A DNA stretch of 64,000 nt from the NCBI GenBank assembly GCA_003260075.1, contig QLIY01000242.1:106410-170409 (forward strand), given 5' to 3'. Source of the stretch: Phallusia mammillata. Taxonomy: Eukaryota > Chordata > Ascidiacea > Phlebobranchia > Ascidiidae. Shown in pieces: positions 52,702-64,000 of this stretch. A program made the position numbers and the translations under genes. The notes beneath the pieces are model-generated. The model did no database searches and was not told the origin of the DNA. It saw only the letters and a program-made list of their open reading frames with translations. The number at the start of each line of letters is the position of its first letter. The stretch's first letter is position 1.

Positions 52702-54274
52702 TTATTTTTTTCCCTTGTTCTTTTCAATGCTCGATTTGTAGAAACTCTCCATTTTTTTCAAACCCTCTGCGTTGCACTGATCGAAGTACTTTAGGCTCCT
52801 AATCTTCTTTAGCCAAGCAACAGTTTTAGGATAATTTCCATAATCGTCGAAGCCAGTCATTGGCAACAAAAGCATCGGAGATGCCATGAAGAAATCTAAA
52901 CATTACACACACAAATAAAGTTTGTCAGGAGACATTTGTATACAAAATATATAGAATTTGAAGAAAACAATATGAGAGAAATATCCTTTACTTCTGCAAA
53001 AGGTAAAAAGGCGACTCCGCCGAACTGTTAAACCTCACCTGCCAGTGTCAAGTGATTTGCTGCCATAAATTCGTTTTTCGACAGAAAATGTTCGTACAAA
53101 GCCAACTCTTTGTGGAGTTCAGGTAGTTTTTCCTCATTTGGACAAAATTCTTTGCCGAATATGATGTTTACGATATTCTGCAAAAACGAATTTGACGATT
53201 GATTAAAACAGTGGTCGGCAAACGCCGGGCCACGGCCCGGTTCGAGCAGTTCGTTATCGGGCCGTATACTTTTTCAGGTTAAATGCTTTTTGTATTGCTG
53301 AATATTTGTTGTTGTTTATTCAGGGCCGGTCTGCGCTAAAATTTCAGCTTCAAAAACGGTCTGCAGTGCAAAAAAGGTTGCCAACCCCTGGATTAACCAC
53401 AATATTTTAACCGCGTAGAAGAATATTAAAAGTAAAAAATATACCGCGTAAGCAAGAAATGAGTCGTTGGAGTTCTCGCTGAGGTAGAGAAGCTGATCCA
53501 CCTTTGCTCGAACTTTGGGATCCTTGGGATAAAGTGCTGTGGGCGAATCTTTCTCGTACATGTTGCAAACATAGGTACTGATGGCTCGACTGAAAAATTA
53601 CAAATCAAATTTCTGAACCCCCCCCCCCAACAGTGCTATATGATTTTACAACGCTGTTTAAATTAAATCACAGTAAGCTAGGCCTGCAAGGGCGCCTAAC
53701 CAAAACAAATAAATAATTTTGTTTATCGTGGGTTGGAAAAATCCAGCCTCCAAATGGATTCGATAACACTTGCTTGCCCCCCCCCCAACAGTGCTATATG
53801 ATTTTACAACGCTGTTTAAATTAAATCACAGTAACCTAGGCCTGCAAGGGCGCCTAACCAAAACAAATAAATAATTTTGTTGATCGTGGGTTGGAAAAAT
53901 CCAGCCTCCAAATGGATTCGATAACACCCAGGTAATTGCTTGATTAACTGGGCTACACCGAATATAGAAGATCATTTAGCAGGTCTTACTAAAAATCAAC
54001 ACAGCAGAAAATCTACTCTCATCTTAATTACTTATTTTGTGATTTTTTCAATTTTCATCACTGCAGTTACTTACCTTTCTCCGATACACAAATCACCATC
54101 GCGCAAAGCTGGTAGCTTTCCCCGGGGATTAACTGCTAAAAATTCAGGTGTCTTTTGTTCATTTTTATCGAAGTCGACAAGCGTGATATTGGGCTTTAGG
54201 TCAAGAGCTGTTATGCTCATAAATGCCATGCGACTTGGCGGGCTGAACGAGTTGTAGAAAAAGTCGATACCCAT
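52702..54274 (-). CDS. Cytosolic glutathione S-transferase 3 (Delta/Theta-like)
   Basis: Four exons in transcript order: 54274-54075, 53589-53445, 53177-53039 and 52895-52702, joining to 225 residues. The start MGIDFFYNSFSPPSRMAF carries the SPPSR active-site turn. NPRGKLPALRDGD and ESRAIST follow as in GST 2. The last exon differs from that of GST 2 in only a few residues (ASPMLLLPMTGFDDYGNYP). Intron 1 holds two poly-C junctions, and intron 2 holds a hAT MITE; neither disturbs coding. Expected to be a cytosolic detoxification enzyme working as a homo- or heterodimer with its neighbours' products. Confidence 0.9.
53209..53390. mobile_element. hAT-type MITE (family 1) in intron 2 of GST 3
   Basis: The left end CAGTGGTCGGCAAACG and the right end GGTTGCCAACCCCTG are inverted repeats. 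The flanks gattaaaa and gattaacc agree at 6 of 8. It shares the internal block gggccgtatactttttcagg and the subterminal ctgcagtgcaaaaaagg with the element at 1576-1808. Confidence 0.85.
53618..53932. repeat. Poly-C bounded direct repeat in intron 1 of GST 3
   Basis: About 150 bases starting aacagtgctatatgatttta occur twice, after C runs at 53618-53628 and 53777-53786, differing at a handful of bases. Confidence 0.85.
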
Positions 54275-55177
54275 GATTTACTGCAGGTGACTAATAGACC
54301 TAATTTACAGCACCTAACAACACAAAAATGAAATGTGGAATTTTTCATTTTCCTCCACATTTTTTACAGTTGGTTTCCGTTTGTGCGCCGCTTGTCTCAA
54401 ACAATGCGTTATTGACTGTATCCTGGCGCGAAAAGTCGCTTTTTGATAACACGTTTATTTTCAAAATCTGTTTGCCTTCTAAGAAAGTCGTCACTGTGTG
54501 CCTAAGCGTCGGACTGATGCCAGATGTATTTGCTTTACACCTATACGCCCTATAAGCTAGTTGTCCTTGCGACTAGAGGTTAAAACCCAACGTTTTTTTC
54601 GCGTCACGGTTTTAAATTACACGGCGAAATGAATGACAGACTTTTCCACTCGACGCCGAATTTTGCATCGTCATGCCACCCCAGCAGCGTTGTAAGGGCG
54701 TAACAAAACAAACTTATGATGAAGCACAATTAAAAATAGCTCTCAAAAAACGTTTTTTTACAGATGCAACTTTTAACCTCAAAATGAATAGACTTATGCC
54801 ATACTATATGTCATATGTAGCAGTCATTAGGCATTTTATTGTATTTAGGATTGGTTACATATATGTGTGTACGTTTGCATATAACTAATAAATTCCATGG
54901 AAGATTATGAAACCAAACTGTAAGCAGCGAAACACACGAAAATGCTGTCCCCCCCCCCGCCATACTATATGTCATATGTAGCAGTCATTAGGCATTTTAT
55001 TGTATTAAGGATTGGTTACATATATATGTGTACGTTTGCATATAACTAATAAATTCCATGGACGATTATGAAACCAAACTGTAAGCAGCGAAACACACGA
55101 AAATGCTGCGTAATAATTGAAGTTCACAGACACCGTTCATTAAGTCAATATTGTCAAAAAGTCTACAAGGTAACTGA
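54275..55177. other. Intergenic spacer GST 3-GST 4
   Basis: The right-hand flank of GST 3 is paralogous to that of GST 2. A poly-C junction at 54951-54958 repeats about 150 bases. No gene is seen. Confidence 0.4.
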
Positions 55178-56172
55178 TTATTTCTTTCCCTTCTTCTTTT
55201 CAATGGCTGATTTGTAGAAATCTGCCATTTTCTTTATGCCTTCCTCATTGCATGATTTAAAGTACTTCAATCCTTTAATCTTTTCCAGCCACGCAACAGT
55301 CTTCGGATAATTTCCATAATCGTCGAAGTCAGTCATTGGCAACAAAAGCAGCGGAGATGCCATGAAGAAATCTAAATATTGACAACAGGAAAAGTGTTTA
55401 GGGCAGAATTAAAAAGGATATTAACATTCTCAATTTTCTAAACAATAAGACTTTAAGAAACATTTACGTCATTCAACATCTATATTTCTTATATTTAAGC
55501 TGAAAAACTTGTTTCAAAAAACTCCTTAACGCACAATCTTACCGGCCAATGTAACATGATTGGCGGCCATGAATTCGTTCTCTTTCGACAGGAGACATTC
55601 ATACAAAGCAAGAGTTTTGTGAAGTTCGGGCAATTTTTCCTCGTTCCACGATGGCGCTCCGCCAAATAAAACACCTCCTATAGCCTGAAACACCACACAA
55701 AATCTTAAAGTCACACAAACACAAACGGTTAGTTGACTGTAACAAAAACAGATATGTTTGCTTACGATATATTCAACAATCGCTTCGTTCGTGTTTTCGC
55801 TGAGGTACAGAAGTTGGTCCACCTTTGCGCGTGCTTTAGGGTCCTTCGGGTAGAGTGCCTCAGCCGAATCTTTCTCGTACATATTGCACAGATAGGTGCT
55901 GATGGCACGACTGAAAAATCACATAGGCTTCATTACCAACCGAGTTTTGTGGACAATAATGCAGTAGCATACCTTTCTCCCATGCACAAGTCGCCGTCAA
56001 CCAAAGTGGGAATTTTTCCTCTTGGATTGATCGCCAAGAATTCTGGTTTCCTGTTTTCGCCCTGCATTAAGTTAACCTCCTTGAGATTGTGCTTCAGACC
56101 AAGAGCTGTTATTGTAGTATAAGCCATTCGGCTTGGTGGACTAAGGGCGGTAAAGTACAAGTCAATGCCCAT
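55178..56172 (-). CDS. Cytosolic glutathione S-transferase 4 (Delta/Theta-like)
   Basis: Four exons in transcript order: 56172-55973, 55910-55766, 55684-55543 and 55371-55178, joining to 226 residues. MGIDLYFTALSPPSRMAY contains the serine active-site turn. NPRGKIPTLVDGD gives the cis-Pro turn, and ESRAISTYLCNMY spans intron 1. Exon 3 is one codon longer than in GST 2, 3 and 5 and has a small glycine-rich insertion (IGGVLFGGAPSW). The helical domain ends IEKKKGKK, close to GST 2 and 3. Its introns are the shortest in the array and free of inserted elements. Confidence 0.9.
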
Positions 56173-58260
56173 CTTTAAACTTAGTATTCTATGTCGAAGT
56201 TAATTGCTACAAAGAACAAACTGTCAGTTACACAGGCTGTGAATAATAATTACACTATCCTTCGCTAATATCTGCTAGGCAATGCTACATATTTCCACTA
56301 ACTATTTGAGCACAAGTCCCAGTCATTTTTATGTGAGCGAAGGGGTGCTTACCACAAGAGAAAGGGCGCTTACCACACCTCGACTGACTACTTTGCCGAC
56401 CAAACTTTTTCTGTATGCGCTACACATTTCTGCTTAGTCATGCCGCTCTCATTCGTGACAAGAGAGAAGAGCAGTCATGCTTGAGTGACGCTGCACAAAG
56501 TAAACCCGCTTGAAAAGACCAATGTCATTCTGCCGTCAACTCTTGTGGCCTTCTATCTCAGTGCAGAGGAGGTATTCTACGGGTAATGCGAAGAAATAAT
56601 ACAACAACATCTTGATATAGTTTACAATTTTTGTGTTTACAATATATTTACAAATCGACTTTTCAAATTGGACTTCATATAGTTGCTTGCCAAGAAACAA
56701 TATCCCTATTAGTTCGCCTTTCTTTAGGCCAGCGCTCTTTAGCCAGGGTGCATCACAATAGCCCCGATGTAAAATGAGTACGACGGGGCACACAACGTGG
56801 TTTACCTCCAGACGTTGGTGTAAAAGTTTTAGTAAGTTGCCACAGAGTATTGTAGTGTCTGTACCATTTATATAGGCTATGCCATCTTTTTGTACTCTTT
56901 AAAAATGTCACAAAACATTTGTGGTTTTCTAGCTTAACATTTTCATTTCACGACTGTACCCCGGTCAAAAGCAGGTTAATTAGTAAACCCATACCATGTG
57001 TGCATAGGATTACGGCATCAATTCTGAAGAGTGCATTTGGGAAAATAGAGCACTTATACAGGCTCTATCCGTTCACCGCAAATCTCAAGTGTAACAATAT
57101 GTCAATTTATTTTCCTAGGGCAACATAATTTTTCAGTGTTGCTAACAAACCGCTTTTCCTGTGTTCGAAATTCCTACATTGCCATGCGACAACAGTTGAA
57201 ATGCGTTAAACATTGACTTTATAAGAATTCGCCAGTCTGCACTTTGCCCCGGTAAGATCGTATTACGCAGTTACAGTTTGTAATAGAAGACACGAGAATT
57301 TGGGATCAAGGCATTTTGTGACACAGTGTAGAATTGACATACAATTGAAAACAACCGTCATGCTTTCGTTGTAAATCACTGAGTGGTTTCCTTAACAATT
57401 GACAAGAAATCAGGTGGTCGCGAATTCGTGTACAAACAGTATCTCGGCAAAACATGAGGTTATAAATTTAAGCTTCCTTCTGCTACAAAAATAGACAGAA
57501 TCACTAATTTTCTCATGAAACCGAGGCATAATTACACAGGTGGTCAAAGTCTTTTGCACCTCAGTGTTTGAATGCTTTTTTGCTTGTATCGGTCTTTTTG
57601 TTTACTTGTTAAATGCTCTTCGTGCTTCGTTTTCCTGCCATTCATATCATTACTTTCTTAGATCAAATTCGTTTTCAGCATTTACTCTACTTTTTCCCGA
57701 ATCACACATATACACCTTTTTCGTTTTAATTTAATTTCATTCGCTTACTGCAACCATTTCATTACATGCACTTTTGTTATTACAACTTTTGCTTTACATA
57801 CTTAAATGCTGCGCTACTTTTTTGTTCATTGCATACAAATTCGGGTAACGCAACATTTTTTTTCTTATGCTTATATTGTTCATGAATCTATATGTGTACA
57901 GTGTGTGTGTGCGTGCGTGTGTATGTGTAAATTTTTGTCTAAGAAGGGGTAGCTGACACGGTGACCACAGAGTCTTTCGCTACCCCGCACTTTCTTCCTT
58001 TCAATTTATTTTGTTTTTGTACTTGAAATATTTCGTGCGAACTAAACTTACTCACTTACTTACTTCTCCAGTCACACAACATAAGGTCAATGAAAACTAA
58101 CTTAAAAATTGAATTTGAAAAGATTTTGACATTTTCATTTTGGCAATGACATCAGTCAGTTTGTGATGCAATAGAAACAAGAACAGGTTGACCAGGTCAA
58201 AAAATAATAATAATGCTGCAATAACTAAAACCTACCATTTTAAATACATAATGCCTATGG
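56173..58260. other. Intergenic spacer GST 4-GST 5, left part
   Basis: No gene is seen in about 2 kb. A short TG/CG microsatellite lies near 57898-57925. About 30 bases on, ggggtagc and gctacccc form a small inverted repeat around a ~30-base loop (57946-57986). The TSD copy of the hAT element (gcctatgg) ends the stretch. Confidence 0.4.
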
Positions 58261-59303
58261 CAGAGATGGCGAACCACTGACCCGCGGGTCACGAAGTGAC
58301 CCACCACGTGAGTTCCAGTGACCCACTTGTAGTTTCAAAAATTTGTACGTATTGCTATAGGCAGGGTTACCAGATTTCCGAAGATTATAAAGCAACACAA
58401 CAGTTAAATTTTGCCAGATTGACCATTGTCTTAAAATACAGATTGTTGAGTCAACTGAGAGGCAACAGACATGTTTATTTAACAGACAACTTGAAACGAT
58501 TTGTTGTAACTTTGTTGACGCTGTTCGGTTCCACATATTCATGCGAATCCTTGTTTTCACAATGAATTTCATAAAATTAAGGTCCAGGAATAGTCTTAGC
58601 TCAGATATGACTGCTGCGTGTATTAAACTGAAAACTACCTAGGATTGCAAGACTTGCAGAGAAGATGCAGCAACAAGCTTCTCAGCATTGACATTGACAT
58701 ACAATAAAATATGTGACCCACTTTGTTTTCTTTCCGAATTCTGATCTCATGTTTGACCCACTCAACTAAAAAGGTTCGCCATCCCTGGNNNNNNNNNNNN
58801 NNNNNNNNNNNNNNNNNNNNNNGTGAGTTCCAGTGACCCACTTGTAGTTTCAAAAATTTGTACTGATTGCTATAGGCAGGGTTACCAGATTTCCGAAGAT
58901 TAAAAAGCAACACAACAGTTAAATGTTGCCAGATTGACCATTGTCTTAAAATACAGATTGTTGAGTCAATTGAGAGGCAACAGACATGTTTATTTAACAG
59001 ACAACTTGAAACGATTTGTTGTAACTTTGTTGACGCTGTTCGGTTCCACATATTCATGCGAATCCTTGTTTTCACACATGAATTTCATAAAATTAAGGTC
59101 CAGGAATAGTCTTAGCTCAGATATGACTGCTGCGTGTATTAAACTGAAAACTACCTAGGATTGCAAGACTTGCAGAGAAGATGCAGCAACAAGCTTCTCA
59201 GCATTGACATTGACATACAATAAAATATGTGACCCACTTTGTTTTCTTTCCGAATTCTGATCTCATGTTTGACCCACTCAACTAAAAAGGTTCGCCATCC
59301 CTG
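58261..59303. mobile_element. hAT element with transposase remnant, duplicated around an N gap
   Basis: The outer ends CAGAGATGGCGAACC and GGTTCGCCATCCCTG are inverted repeats and the whole is flanked by gcctatgg on both sides, a perfect 8-bp target duplication. Inside are two nearly identical copies, 58261-58788 and 58823-59303, separated by 34 N. The first copy also ends with the right inverted repeat. The second lacks the left end. The likely truth is one element of about 530 bases. It encodes a piece of the hAT C-terminal dimerisation region (LFGSTYSCESLFS, then MNFIKLRSRNSLSSDM) with no N-terminal catalytic part, so it cannot move itself. Confidence 0.9.
58789..58822. other. 34-base N gap
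   Basis: Explicit unknown bases within the hAT element; the sequence on both sides is duplicated, so this is a scaffold join of overlapping contigs. Confidence 0.95.
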
Positions 59304-59311
59304 GCCTATGG

Positions 59312-59600
59312 GATGGGCATGACTGTTTGATAAGTTAATTCCTATTCCCTGAGTGATCATTGAACTATTGGGATATGTTTGGATCGTATACAATAACATT
59401 CATACATACGCACGCAAGCAATAAGTATACCAAAGTGACATTTCTAGGATATCCCCGCAATGTTCAAAGGCCTGTCGCGTCTAAGAATAAGCAAATCATA
59501 ACAACAGAAATATTTGCTAAACATATTTATAAACGGGCTATTTAACAAAAACAAGGTTAAAAAAGTCCTTACAAGAAAAAAAGTAACATGATGCATGGGT
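59312..59600. other. 3' flank of GST 5
   Basis: Short AT-rich stretch between the hAT target duplication and the GST 5 stop codon; probably its 3' UTR. Confidence 0.4.
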
Positions 59601-60787
59601 CTATTCTGCTGCAATATTTTTTTCGATGGCAGCCTTATACCAATGCTCCATCAACTTCAATCCCTCTTCGTTACATTGATCGAAATAGGACAAAGACCGA
59701 ATTTTATCAAGCCATTCCACAGTTTGAGGATATTTTCCGTAATCGTTGAAGTCGGTGATCGACATTAAAAGCAGGGGCGATGCCATGTGGAAATCTAGAA
59801 ACACTCTTTTTATCGTCAATTCGTTATTGTGACACATAAACGACGCACGCACCAGCTATTGTCAGGTGACTAGCAGCAACGTAGGTATTTTTTGACAGGT
59901 AGCCTTCATATAACCCCAGTGCTTTATGCACCTCGGGCAGCAGGTGGTCGTTCTTGCTGGCCTCACCGCGGTACATTATTCCTCTGATATTCTGACAAAA
60001 ACGAAACAATAACATCAGCTGATATCCATACAGGATACGTATAACCGCTGTTGGTATTTACATAAAAAACAAGCTATAGAGGGAGCGATGAAACTTGAGG
60101 AAGTGTAACTGCGGCGTGTGGTTTTCATTAAAGATCTATTTCAGCAGGTATGTTATTTAGCTAAGGGAAAACTGCTTAACCGTTAAAGCAACAATGCATG
60201 AATATGTTTTAAACTGTAAAAATTACAAAATACATTTGTACGTTTATCGCATTGTCGCTGATGCATGTTTATCATCAAAACAAAGTATATATGTCTTGCG
60301 GTCAATTTAGCTTGTTGCGTGGTAAAGTGGCCACGAATTTTGTTGCTGAGTGAAATTCAATACCATGAACTCCACAAATGTTTCGTATGTTGCTTCACTG
60401 ACGTAGAGAATTTCATCCACCCGTGCACGTAACTTGCAGTCTTTGGGGTAAAGCGGTTCTTTTGTGTCCTTTTCGTACATGTTGCATAGGTAGGTGCTGA
60501 TTGCACGACTAAACAAAGGATACCAACGGTAAACATTGCACAGTATCACATTAAGTGGCGGACATCACATTTCCGTGTTTAAATTACCTTTCAGCCAAAC
60601 ATAGGGCTCCATCGCGCACCGCAGGCAGTTTTCCTCTTGGATTAATAGCAAGGAACCACGGCGCCTTTTGTTCTTTTGTTGAAAAGTCAATTATGTGTGG
60701 ATGGTGCTCAACGCCAAGTGCTACCAATGTCATCGAAACCATGCGACTCGGCGGACTAAACGGGTTTGTGTAGAATTCAATCACCAT
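59601..60787 (-). CDS. Cytosolic glutathione S-transferase 5 (Delta/Theta-like)
   Basis: Four exons in transcript order: 60787-60588, 60508-60364, 59991-59853 and 59794-59601, joining to 225 residues. The start MVIEFYTNPFSPPSRM is chosen because it aligns with the MGIDFFYN start of the neighbours; a Met five codons upstream is also in frame. NPRGKLPAVRDGA replaces the usual RDGD. ESRAISTYLCNMY spans intron 1. Exon lengths (200, 145, 139, 194) are identical to GST 2 and 3. The helical domain has VAASHLTIAG where others have DHLTLAD. The tail IEKNIAAE lacks the basic end. Intron 3 is under 60 bases. Expected to be a glutathione-conjugating enzyme with shifted specificity. Confidence 0.88.
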
Positions 60788-61939
60788 GCTGCTCCCTTTC
60801 AATATCTATTTTAGCGACAGTTACCCGTTGCTGAGCAAATTTTAAGGCTAAACTTTCAAAGCTACTGAAGATGTCTTCTACATTTTTTGCCGTTTTATCA
60901 GCAATAAATTTAAGTAAATTAGGCTACATATCTTCCTAAAACAAACATACATCAGCTTATTTTTAGCCTACCTATTGTGGAGTAAATTCTGTACTTTACT
61001 GAACATTGCGATACATGCATCGAGGAATACGTTACTTTATCCCTCTTATACATAGACTCAAACTTTAGGAAAAAGCGCTTCCAGATGCGGTGGGATCGAG
61101 GGCGCAATTTTGGGCTTAAACCCGATCAACGAAACCAACTGTTTTAATCTGCAAAAACAAAAACAGCAACTGCTTTGAGCCTATGCGACAGGCTTGCTGT
61201 GCCACTTTCCACTGTTCCTTTTTTCCAGACGCATTTAGTCAGTTAGTCAACAATCGATGACGTCAGTCGAGTCAATTTAGCTAACCCACAAAATCATCGC
61301 CTAAAATAGACTTTACAATGAACTTTTTGTGACATTACTTCCTCATGTTTTTTTATACTTCCTTAAATCTTAATAAAACTACGACTGAAAAAAAAACGGA
61401 AAGGCATCTACATTTTATTGGTGTTTGCTCAGTGTTTATTGCCAGCTTGGCAACAAAATTGCACCTCAGGTTTTGGTACCAAATACAAGTGGCTAAAATA
61501 TTTTGTAGGAAATTACGCTTCACGTTTTGCACCATTGGCATTAAAACTTTGTATAACATTGGGGGGGGGGGCAGGAAATTAGCCTACGCTTCACGTTTTG
61601 CACCATTGGCATTAAAACTTTGTATAACATTGTCAATAAAACATAATGTAACTAAACATTTTACATTGCAGCTAAAAAAAGTAAGCAGCGGCTAATGGCT
61701 TGGATACGTGCTGTGCCCACTAAGGAATTTGCTACGTTGAGTTACACAAAACTTTGGGGGGGGGGAACATGATGTAACTAAACATTTTACATTACAGCTA
61801 AAAAAGTAAGCAGCGGCTAATGGCTTGGATATGTGCTGTGCCCACTAAGGAATTTGCTACGTTGAGTTACACAAAACTTTTAAAAAACTACAAAAATCAA
61901 GAATTACAACAATTACATCAAGTAAAAAAAGGCAGAAAA
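60788..61939. other. Spacer between GST 5 promoter and trehalase 3' end
   Basis: No gene is seen. Two poly-G junctions (about 61561-61571 and 61756-61766) repeat about 60 and 110 bases, the second inside the probable trehalase 3' UTR. Confidence 0.45.
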
Positions 61940-63880
61940 CTACAACAAATCTTGTTTCAGCAGTAACATTAAGTAGCCTACGACAGGGATCAAGCAAAGC
62001 GTGCCTAGGCCGGGTTCAGTGATCTGTGAAGAGCTAGTGGTTGGTGTCATTTCCATAGTCGAAGATTGAGGAATTGCCACGCCTTAAGAGTAACAGAAAT
62101 ACTTAGCAAAGTCAGGTCAGCGTTTTGTCTGTGCGTCACTCACATGAGATTTGTAGTTGATTCGTGGATACAGCAATCACGCTGGGGTTAGAGTGAAGTT
62201 GAATTAGGAATTGTAATTACCTTTGTGCAAAGGACATGTACGCCCAACTTACTAGTCAAACTGCTACCATATCTATCAAGGAATGACAAGACAACCCCAT
62301 TGGTCCACCCGAACCCTGTCTGTACATCATACTCTCCACCACTGCCTGGTACGCCCTCGGATTCCGTTACATCGTACTGAGTGGCGTATAAAGGACGGTT
62401 TTTAAGAAATCAAACGTAAATACAGAATTTAAATACCTTTTCAAACATGGCGCCAGTTTTTACGTAAGCTTTGTAATTGCCATGTATCCATTTTTCAGCC
62501 TGGATAAACGCCTCATCTTGGAGTTCAGGAAAATCGCTGGTTGCCAGACCCTCTATTATCATGTGCTATGCAACGCAAATTTGTTTCGCTTTTTAGACCA
62601 AATGCAGAAACTGCTTACACAACGGTAGCAAAGGCGTTTTCTTACCACAAGAGGGGGCCACGCGTTGGGAAAGTCCCACTGTTCCCCGCTGTTCTCCAGC
62701 GAAGTGGGAATTCCCCCGGGATAGCTTAAAATTCCATTAGCCTATGAATCAGGAATTGAATTAAGCAGCAAATTCGATAAGGTTAACAAGTTACTTTTAA
62801 ATCAAGCGTATGTGTCTATACCAGGGGTGCCCAACTCGAAAACACCGCCGTGCCAATTTAGGTTTTAAAATTTACTCGCGTGCCAACGTTTGGTACTTTT
62901 TCCAAACCATGTCTTAAACGTCTTACCGGTAGAAAAAAATCTGTCGTCAAATGCGAGTAAACTTGTTTATGATACATACTCCAGAAACCTTTAATAGCAT
63001 ACCATGTCGTTTAAAGCGCAGAATTCATAACATGGAAAATAATACGACAGCATAAAAGTCCGGGATTATCCCGAATTCGACAGTTTCAAGCGCCTAAAAG
63101 TAGACGGATCGGATGCAAAAACGACCAATTTATTAGTGGGTTTGTGTAACCTTGATACTGATCATCTTTACTGAGGTTACAATAAATGCCAAAAAGAATC
63201 AATAAAAAATTGCTGGACAAATCCTAATGATTACCATCTAAATGTGCAAAAGCTTGCGTGCCATTTTCAAATGCTCTGCGTGCCACTTTTGGCACGAGTG
63301 CCACGTGTTGGACACCCCTGGTCTATACGTTTACGTTGTAGAATTTCTGCTGTCAAATAAAAAAGCATTACCAGGAGATAAGTGTGCATACGGGCTTCAC
63401 GATCAGTTCTGTTCACCGATGACGGAAAACATTTTGTCCACAGTGGGTTAAAATTTGAGGCATAGTATTTCCTGAAAAAGCGCAATTTTGTTTAACCACT
63501 GGGCCTAAAAGTATGAATCTCAAATATTTGAGCAGAATAATGTACCTATGATGCTGTTTAGTTGATACGATGTAGTCAAAGTAAGAGCCTTTCTCTTCAT
63601 TCCACAAAACACTTTCTATAGCTTCCACCCGAGCTTTGTACCTGTCGTTGAAGAGAGCGGATTTGGCATCGTTTCCTGCAACGATTCAAAAAAGGAAACT
63701 TAACACACACAAACTTGCATGACTGTCAGTATGTGTGGTTCAAAGAAAACATACCGATAAGTTGATAAAATTCAGACATTGATCTCTCACACAGGGACAG
63801 CAAACTATTCAAGTCGACTGGAACCACATCACGTGTTGCCAACTGACCAATCACGTGGTTCTGGGAATCATAGCTCGGGC
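61940..63880 (-). CDS. TREH: Trehalase, 3' portion (gene continues beyond the window)
   Basis: Seven exons are visible in transcript order: 63880-63755, 63675-63546, 63471-63372, 62741-62646, 62565-62437, 62376-62253 and 62082-61940; phases agree throughout. Family landmarks are VPVDLNSLL, ESVLWNEEKGSYFDY (near the general-acid side), NGILSYPGGIPTSL, the signature GEQWDFPNAWPPLV, and PGSGGEYDVQTGFGWTNG near the end. GH37 trehalase splits trehalose to two glucoses. The last exon adds a Ser/Thr-rich stretch and a hydrophobic end (LCLIPVVGYLMLLL), the pattern of a GPI-anchor signal as in vertebrate brush-border trehalase. The enzyme should therefore sit outside the cell on the apical membrane. 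The N-terminal part, including the signal peptide and other catalytic residues, is off the right edge. Confidence 0.92.
62822..63320. mobile_element. Young hAT-type element, 499 bp, in a trehalase intron
   Basis: The left end CAGGGGTGCCCAACTCG and the right end GTGTTGGACACCCCTG are inverted repeats. Both sides are flanked by gtctatac, a perfect 8-bp target duplication. GCGTGCCA motifs are repeated near both ends. No transposase frame is seen. Confidence 0.93.
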
Positions 63881-64000
63881 CTGCAATTTTTTCAAAAAGA
63901 TTGGAACTTTGACCGGAAAAAATGCTTAGGAGTAAAACTAAGATGTGTGGTTGAACATGTAATGAAAAGCATACATCCGACGATTACAAATATACGTACC

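Noticed and set aside
56536-56793. Minus-strand frame with CPVVLILHRG and LKKGELI segments
   Set aside because: Looked briefly like a PDZ- or enzyme-type fragment, but no continuation or splice sites were found on either side.
57898-57990. TG-rich microsatellite plus small inverted repeat
   Set aside because: Short, simple sequence; no target duplication or second copy seen, so not called as a mobile element or RNA.
58255-58572. Minus-strand frames in the hAT element
   Set aside because: The plus strand carries the transposase-tail motif; the minus frames are antisense shadows.

Overview
The window is nuclear DNA of a compact, AT-rich animal genome. Every real gene is split into short exons with GT-AG introns, so no prokaryotic features apply. 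A chordate-type connexin, a trehalase, a CEP128 orthologue, a tandem glutathione transferase cluster, small introns and strong divergence between repeated (apparently allelic) copies together suggest a tunicate, most probably Ciona. That identification is an inference from gene content, not a database match.

Layout from left to right. A tRNA-like SINE head lies at the left edge. Positions 1.0-20.5 kb on + hold four tandem copies (A to D) of a 13-exon SLC5-family sodium/monocarboxylate-type transporter. A is intact apart from one duplicated exon piece. B and C are damaged by assembly junctions. D carries a stop codon and a pair of offsetting deletions. Positions 25.0-26.7 kb on - hold WDR83 (MORG1), complete in 6 exons. 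Positions 27.8-39.2 kb on + hold a CEP128-like centriolar coiled-coil gene in about 24 exons, head to head with WDR83. Positions 39.2-44.1 kb show no gene I can support. Positions 44.1-46.7 kb on + hold an 8-exon connexin. Positions 47.4-60.8 kb on - hold five tandem 4-exon cytosolic GST genes. Positions 61.9-64.0 kb on - hold the 3' part of a GPI-anchored trehalase that continues past the right edge.

Two signals run across the genes. First, at least nine hAT-type non-autonomous DNA transposons can be delimited, mostly by terminal inverted repeats starting CAG(G/T)G and 8-bp target duplications. One retains the transposase C-terminal dimerisation region and two are nested. Second, about 25 poly-G or poly-C tracts sit between direct repeats of the flanking sequence. 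I read these as places where two haplotype contigs were joined without being merged. They corrupt several transporter exons, so gene structure there should be read with care.

The genes are not one functional system. The SLC5 and GST arrays are lineage expansions by local duplication (solute uptake and detoxification); the rest are single-copy housekeeping or structural genes. I found no convincing undescribed system. The most unusual biological signals are the compensated frameshift in transporter copy D, the exon 6-9 repetition in copy C, and the set of young hAT insertions.
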